This document shows, in pieces, positions 21,036 to 23,675 of a stretch of 23,675 nt of DNA. Positions within the stretch are counted from its first letter, which is position 1. Every line of letters begins with the position of its first letter. Where the stretch lies: contig RKAV01000013.1 of assembly GCA_014846175.1 (NCBI GenBank), forward strand, positions 1 to 23,675, in the 5' to 3' direction. The notes beneath the pieces were generated by a model, which was not told the DNA's origin, ran no database searches, and worked only from the letters and a program-made list of their open reading frames with translations. A program made the position numbers and the translations under genes. This DNA is from a bacterium. GTDB lineage: Bacteria; Bacillota_I; Bacilli_A; RF39; UBA660.

Positions 21036-21044
21036 TGCTAAAAT
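21036..21044 (+). promoter_or_regulatory. Extended -10 promoter of gpsA-like gene
   Basis: TGCTAAAAT: TAAAAT (21039-21044) with the TG extension and no good -35. GGAGG at 21051-21055 is 6 nt before the ATG at 21062, so the leader is very short. Confidence 0.45.
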
Positions 21045-21061
21045 CATGGTGGAGGTATATT

Positions 21062-21973
21062 ATGAAAATATGTGTTTTAGGAAGTGGAGCTTTTGGACTA
21101 GCTATTGCTTCTTTATTATCAAAAAATAAAAATAATGAGATAATAGTTTGGTCTCCTTTTGAAGAAGAATATGAAGAACTTAGTAAATTACATACTCATA
21201 AGAAAATATTTAATGATTATTCATTTGAAAAATTAAATTTTTCTATGGATTTAGATAGTTCTATTGATGGCTCTAGTATTATTATTGTTGCAATCCCATC
21301 TAATGCTATTAGAGAAGTACTTTTAAAAATTAAAAATAAACTTAGTAAGCAAATACTTATTTTTGTATCTAAGGGATTAGAAAAAGGTACTATGAAAAGA
21401 ACTAGTGAAATAGCAGAAGATTTAGGAGTAACTAATTACTATGGAGTGTTGGCAGGACCTACCTTTGCTAAAGATATGTTAAAAGAAATACCACTTGGTT
21501 TTACCCTAGCTACAACAAAAGAATATGTTTCAGATAAAGTGGAAGAAATGTTTATAAATACAAATGTTCAGATAGAAAGTACTAATGATATAGTTGGAGT
21601 AGAATATTGTGGCTGTATAAAAAATGTTTTGGCAGTAATTACGGGGTATTTTTATACTAATGAACAATCAAGTTCAGCAAGGGCATTTTTCTTTACTAAA
21701 ATAGCTAAAGAAGAAGCTAAATTGTTAGAATTATTAGGTGGAAATAAAGATACTTTATATACTTATGCTGGAATAGGGGATTTGCTATTAACTGCTACTA
21801 GTAATGAAAGTAGAAATTTTTCCTATGGAGAATCTTTGGCTAATGGCATAGTCAATGATAAATTAACAACCGTTGAAGGAATAAAAACTTATCAGTCATT
21901 AATAGCTTTAATTCCTAAAGAAGAATTGAAAGATACATTACTTAATACTTATTCTAATTTATTTAGTGAATAG
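21062..21973 (+). CDS. gpsA: NAD(P)-dependent glycerol-3-phosphate dehydrogenase, atypical GpsA
   Basis: GpsA reduces dihydroxyacetone phosphate to sn-glycerol-3-phosphate for phospholipid synthesis. The N-terminal Rossmann motif is VLGSGAFGLAIA (residues 5-16). The family segments SKGLEKGT (103-110) and AGPTFAKD (131-138) follow, then GVEYCGCIKNV with the catalytic Lys187, GIGDLLLT with Asp240, and TSNESRN with Arg251 and Asn252. At 303 aa it is shorter than the usual 330-340. The stretch after residue 195 (TGYFYTNEQSSSARAFFF) replaces the usual TGxxxGxNTKAAL, and the C terminus is truncated. It may still be the cell's GpsA, since the catalytic residues remain. The ATG at 21062 has GGAGG at 21051-21055. 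An in-frame start nine codons upstream lies across the promoter and is not used. Confidence 0.8.
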   Translation: MKICVLGSGAFGLAIASLLSKNKNNEIIVWSPFEEEYEELSKLHTHKKIFNDYSFEKLNFSMDLDSSIDGSSIIIVAIPSNAIREVLLKIKNKLSKQILIFVSKGLEKGTMKRTSEIAEDLGVTNYYGVLAGPTFAKDMLKEIPLGFTLATTKEYVSDKVEEMFINTNVQIESTNDIVGVEYCGCIKNVLAVITGYFYTNEQSSSARAFFFTKIAKEEAKLLELLGGNKDTLYTYAGIGDLLLTATSNESRNFSYGESLANGIVNDKLTTVEGIKTYQSLIALIPKEELKDTLLNTYSNLFSE

Positions 21974-22013
21974 ATAGTTATCAACTATACTAAGTAAAAT
22001 TCTAGCTGTACTG

Positions 22014-22041
22014 TTGCAAGATAGTAAAAATATGATAAAAT
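22014..22041 (+). promoter_or_regulatory. Promoter of the DUF308 gene
   Basis: TTGCAA (22014-22019), 16 bp, TAAAAT (22036-22041) with a TGA extension just before the -10. AAGGAGGA follows 12 bp downstream. Confidence 0.6.
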
Positions 22042-22059
22042 ATACTAAAGGAGGAAGAA

Positions 22060-22707
22060 ATGAAAATTGAAGTTAAAAAAACAATTTGGCCTTCATTGAT
22101 TAGTTCAGTTGCTGTTTTATTACTTGGATTACTTTTGTTTTTTAAATCATCATTAACTTTAATGGGAATATCTTATGTTTTTGGTGGCTTAATCATTGCT
22201 ATTGGAGTTCTTGCTATTATAAGATTTATTTCTAATAATCATAGTGATATATCTAATCAGCTAAATATAGTTTATGGAATCATTTGTATAATTAGTGGTA
22301 TTTTCTTTATTGAAAAACCAGCAATAATTGGTAGTATTATTCCTGTTGTTATGGGAATTGGTATAATAGTCAATAGCTCTTTAAAAATACAACAGTCATT
22401 TAATCTTAAAAGTTTAAATAATAATTATTTTCTTTGGTCATTTATAATGGCATTATTGAGTTTGGTTTGTGGTGTTGTATTATTATTCAATCCATTTAAA
22501 GGTGCAGTAATTATTACTAAAGTTATAGGAATATTTCTAGCTATTTATGCTATTTTAGATATTTGTAATACTATAGTTCTTAAAAAAAGTGGTGTTTCCA
22601 TAAATATAAGTACATTTAATAGTGATAATACTAAGTCTAAAAAGAAAAAAACAAAAGATGCAAAGATAATTAAAGAAGTGATTGAAAAAGGGGATGAAAA
22701 TAAGTGA
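22060..22707 (+). CDS. DUF308 (HdeD-like) membrane protein
   Basis: A 215-aa membrane protein with six hydrophobic segments arranged as three repeated pairs between residues 12 and 172, which is the DUF308/HdeD pattern: pairs of helices separated by short loops such as FFKSSLTL, FIEKPAII and LFNPFKGAV. The repeated turn with a P or K after the first helix is typical. The last 40 residues form a basic, Lys-rich cytoplasmic tail (KSKKKKTKDAKI). HdeD in enterobacteria relates to acid resistance; in Gram-positives the function is unknown. AAGGAGGA precedes the ATG. Its stop overlaps the GTG of a 52-aa membrane miniprotein. Confidence 0.75.
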   Translation: MKIEVKKTIWPSLISSVAVLLLGLLLFFKSSLTLMGISYVFGGLIIAIGVLAIIRFISNNHSDISNQLNIVYGIICIISGIFFIEKPAIIGSIIPVVMGIGIIVNSSLKIQQSFNLKSLNNNYFLWSFIMALLSLVCGVVLLFNPFKGAVIITKVIGIFLAIYAILDICNTIVLKKSGVSINISTFNSDNTKSKKKKTKDAKIIKEVIEKGDENK

Positions 22708-22862
22708 TAATATTTAGCTTGGAAACCACTTTAGAAAAAATTAGTACAAGGATAAATACATTTCTAAATTTATATGGAAGTAATCCAATAGTTTGGGTTT
22801 TAATCTTTGCAGTAATTGTTGCTATTTCCTTTTGGGGTATTTCTGGACTAAATAATAAATGA
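22704..22862 (+). CDS. 52-aa single-pass membrane miniprotein
   Basis: An unlisted short ORF starts at GTG 22704, overlapping the TGA of the DUF308 gene (GTGA). It runs 52 codons: an amphipathic start (IIFSLETTLEKISTRINTF), then a hydrophobic helix (VWVLIFAVIVAISFWGIS, residues about 31-48) and a short polar end. AAGGGGAT about 10 nt upstream is a usable RBS. The terminator begins on its stop codon, exactly where the end of an operon is expected. I do not recognise a family. The coupling makes a subunit or regulator of the DUF308 protein plausible. Confidence 0.6.
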   Translation: MIIFSLETTLEKISTRINTFLNLYGSNPIVWVLIFAVIVAISFWGISGLNNK

Positions 22863-22890
22863 GTTTGCTATTTCAAAGGCAAACTTATTT
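22862..22890 (+). terminator. Terminator of the DUF308 operon
   Basis: AGTTTGC (22862-22868) pairs with GCAAACT (22879-22885) around a 10-nt loop, followed by TATTTGTT. The T-run is imperfect. Confidence 0.65.
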
Positions 22891-22898
22891 GTTATACT
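22890..22898 (+). promoter_or_regulatory. Extended -10 promoter of the DUF402 gene
   Basis: TGTTATACT: TATACT (22893-22898) with a TG extension. The -35 position falls in the loop of the preceding terminator (TTTCAA, 22871-22876, weak). AAAGGA lies 5 nt before the ATG. Confidence 0.5.
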
Positions 22899-22926
22899 AT
22901 ATAAATAGTAGATAGAAAGGAATAAT

Positions 22927-23481
22927 ATGGAAAAATTAGAATTTGGTTGTTCATATAAAATTCATAGTTATAAACATAATGGTATAATTTATAAATCTTG
23001 GGATCAAGCAATTTATTTAGGTTATGATAAAGAAGAAGAGGCTTATATATTTGTTAATGAATATGCTAATGTTTTAGAAATGGATGGAAGAACTTGGCAT
23101 ACTAAAGAGCCAGCTATTTTATTTTTTTATAAAAAACATTGGTATAATGTTATAGCACAATGTAAAAATAATGGCATTTCATATTATTGTAATTTAGCTT
23201 CGCCCGTATTTATTGAAGAAAAAACAATTAAATATGTAGATTATGATTTAGATGTTAAAGTGTTTAAAGATGGAGCTTTTAAAATTTTAGATTGGAAAGA
23301 GTATAATTATCATAATAAAAAGATGCAATATCCTATTGAACTTAATCATAAAATCAAAGAAGAATTGGAAAAATTAATCTTAAAAGTTAGGAATAAAGAT
23401 GGTTGTTTTTCTAAAGAAATGGTAGAAAAATATTATCAAGTTTATTTAAAAATAAAAAAACAAAAAAAATTAGAAAAATAG
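22927..23481 (+). CDS. DUF402 nucleoside tri-/diphosphate phosphatase (YgaC/Ntdp-like)
   Basis: This 184-aa protein has the DUF402 fold of Bacillus YgaC and staphylococcal Ntdp, which hydrolyse nucleoside tri- and diphosphates. Signature stretches are RTWHTKEPAILFFYKKHWYNVIA (about residues 56-78), YYCNLASPVF (91-100) and the metal-binding acidic block KYVDYDLDVKVFKDGAFK (107-124). Helices rich in Lys and Glu follow. The start has AAAGGA upstream and the N terminus (GCSYKIHSYKHNGIIYKSWD) is family-like. It is monocistronic, and its stop codon is two bases from the first rRNA promoter, so transcription through it may reach the rRNA leader. Confidence 0.88.
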   Translation: MEKLEFGCSYKIHSYKHNGIIYKSWDQAIYLGYDKEEEAYIFVNEYANVLEMDGRTWHTKEPAILFFYKKHWYNVIAQCKNNGISYYCNLASPVFIEEKTIKYVDYDLDVKVFKDGAFKILDWKEYNYHNKKMQYPIELNHKIKEELEKLILKVRNKDGCFSKEMVEKYYQVYLKIKKQKKLEK

Positions 23482-23482
23482 G

Positions 23483-23511
23483 TTGACATTGTATGCTATT
23501 TTTGTTAAAGT
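23483..23511 (+). promoter_or_regulatory. rRNA operon promoter P1
   Basis: TTGACA (23483-23488, perfect), 17 bp, TAAAGT (23506-23511) with a TG extension. The predicted start is C or G at 23518-23519. The -35 begins one base after the stop of the DUF402 gene. Confidence 0.75.
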
Positions 23512-23518
23512 AGAAAAC

Positions 23519-23538
23519 GTCACTTGAAAAAAAGTGAC
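23519..23538. other. Hairpin just downstream of rRNA promoter P1
   Basis: GTCACTT (23519-23525) / AAGTGAC (23532-23538) with a 6-nt loop, sitting at the 5' end of the P1 transcript. There is no T-run after it on the plus strand. A related but imperfect sequence follows P2. Confidence 0.6.
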
Positions 23539-23594
23539 AATTAGATTGCTATCTTAACACGTTGATTAATACTTTTAAAAAATTCAAAAAAGTA

Positions 23595-23623
23595 TTGACA
23601 ACAACAATTAAGTTTGTTATATT
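23595..23623 (+). promoter_or_regulatory. rRNA operon promoter P2
   Basis: TTGACA (23595-23600), 17 bp, TATATT (23618-23623) with a TG extension. The expected start is G at about 23630. Starting with G is typical of Bacillus rrn promoters, which respond to GTP. An inverted repeat AATACTTTT (23568-23576) / AAAAGTATT (23588-23596) overlaps the upstream, A/T-rich region. Confidence 0.82.
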
Positions 23624-23650
23624 AATAACGCAACTTGAAAAAAGAAGCAA

Positions 23651-23665
23651 TGTTCTTTGAAAACT
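23651..23665 (+). promoter_or_regulatory. boxA antitermination element of the 16S leader
   Basis: TGTTCTTTGAAAACT is the standard boxA-type sequence found before 16S genes in Firmicutes. It shows that the window stops in an rRNA leader, just before a 16S gene. A second, weaker boxA-like stretch, TGCTATCTTAACA, is at 23547-23559, downstream of P1. Confidence 0.85.
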
Positions 23666-23675
23666 AAGCAAAACG

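Noticed and set aside
21974..21989. Hairpin ATAGTT-ATC-AACTAT after gpsA
   Set aside because: It lacks a T-run and has a 3-nt loop, so terminator function is doubtful. gpsA seems to lack a clear terminator.
1..23675. TGA read as tryptophan (mollicute code)
   Set aside because: Trp is encoded by TGG throughout and TGA ends genes such as those at 16650, 22707 and 22862.
1..23675. CRISPR arrays, tRNA genes, riboswitches, integrase or prophage genes
   Set aside because: I looked for regularly spaced repeats, cloverleaf-like segments and T-box or other leader folds, and saw none I could support.

Overview
This window is strongly AT-rich DNA from a spore-forming low-GC Gram-positive bacterium. 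The evidence is direct: an alpha/beta-type small acid-soluble spore protein, SpoIVA, a SpoVIF-like protein, and candidate sporulation promoters (sigma-G-like before the SASP, sigma-E-like before spoIVA). TGG encodes Trp and TGA is used as a stop, so this is not a code-4 mollicute. ThiI lacks a rhodanese domain and is paired with a NifS-type desulfurase, and YgaC/Ntdp-type DUF402, Der and EngB are also present. Together these fit the Bacilli, perhaps an uncultured gut lineage near the Erysipelotrichales or RF39. That placement is inference.

Layout. 1-2.5 kb: two tandem secreted proteins that share a TasA/CamelysIn-like N-terminal part but carry unrelated C-terminal modules. 2.5-4.8 kb: a nifZ-thiI operon for tRNA 4-thiouridine. 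4.8-6.7 kb: a monocistronic SASP gene, then a HipA-like kinase overlapping a small unknown gene. 6.7-11.2 kb: two tandem, diverged acetate kinases, a DHH phosphoesterase, the GTPase EngB and an unknown protein. 11.3-12.8 kb: spoIVA on the minus strand.

12.8-13.7 kb is a decayed region. It holds an orphan promoter and RBS leading to a four-codon ORF, a long imperfect palindrome, an IS3-family transposase remnant, and a nearly identical inverted copy (about 250 bp) of part of the DUF2974 hydrolase gene that lies intact at 15.6-16.65 kb. The two copies flank a yibE/yibF-type membrane operon (13.7-15.5 kb). Minus-strand genes then run from 16.6 to 19.6 kb: a small phosphotransferase-like kinase, spoVIF-like, an unknown 84-aa gene, der and an XRE regulator. 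From 19.7 kb the plus strand carries envelope genes (LiaF-like, DUF975), gpsA-like, a DUF308 protein with a 52-aa membrane miniprotein, and a DUF402 nucleotide phosphatase. The window ends in a tandem-promoter rRNA leader with a boxA, so a 16S gene should start just beyond it.

The genes are mostly housekeeping (tRNA thiolation, ribosome assembly GTPases, acetate/acyl-phosphate metabolism, phospholipid precursor) interleaved with sporulation genes. The intergenic regions are very compact, and in several places the promoter of one gene overlaps the terminator of the previous one. The most unusual features are the inverted duplication around yibEF, the modular surface-protein pair, the tandem acetate kinases, and the kinase/partner pair beside the SASP. 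No single feature is a clearly new system; the candidates are ranked in the findings.
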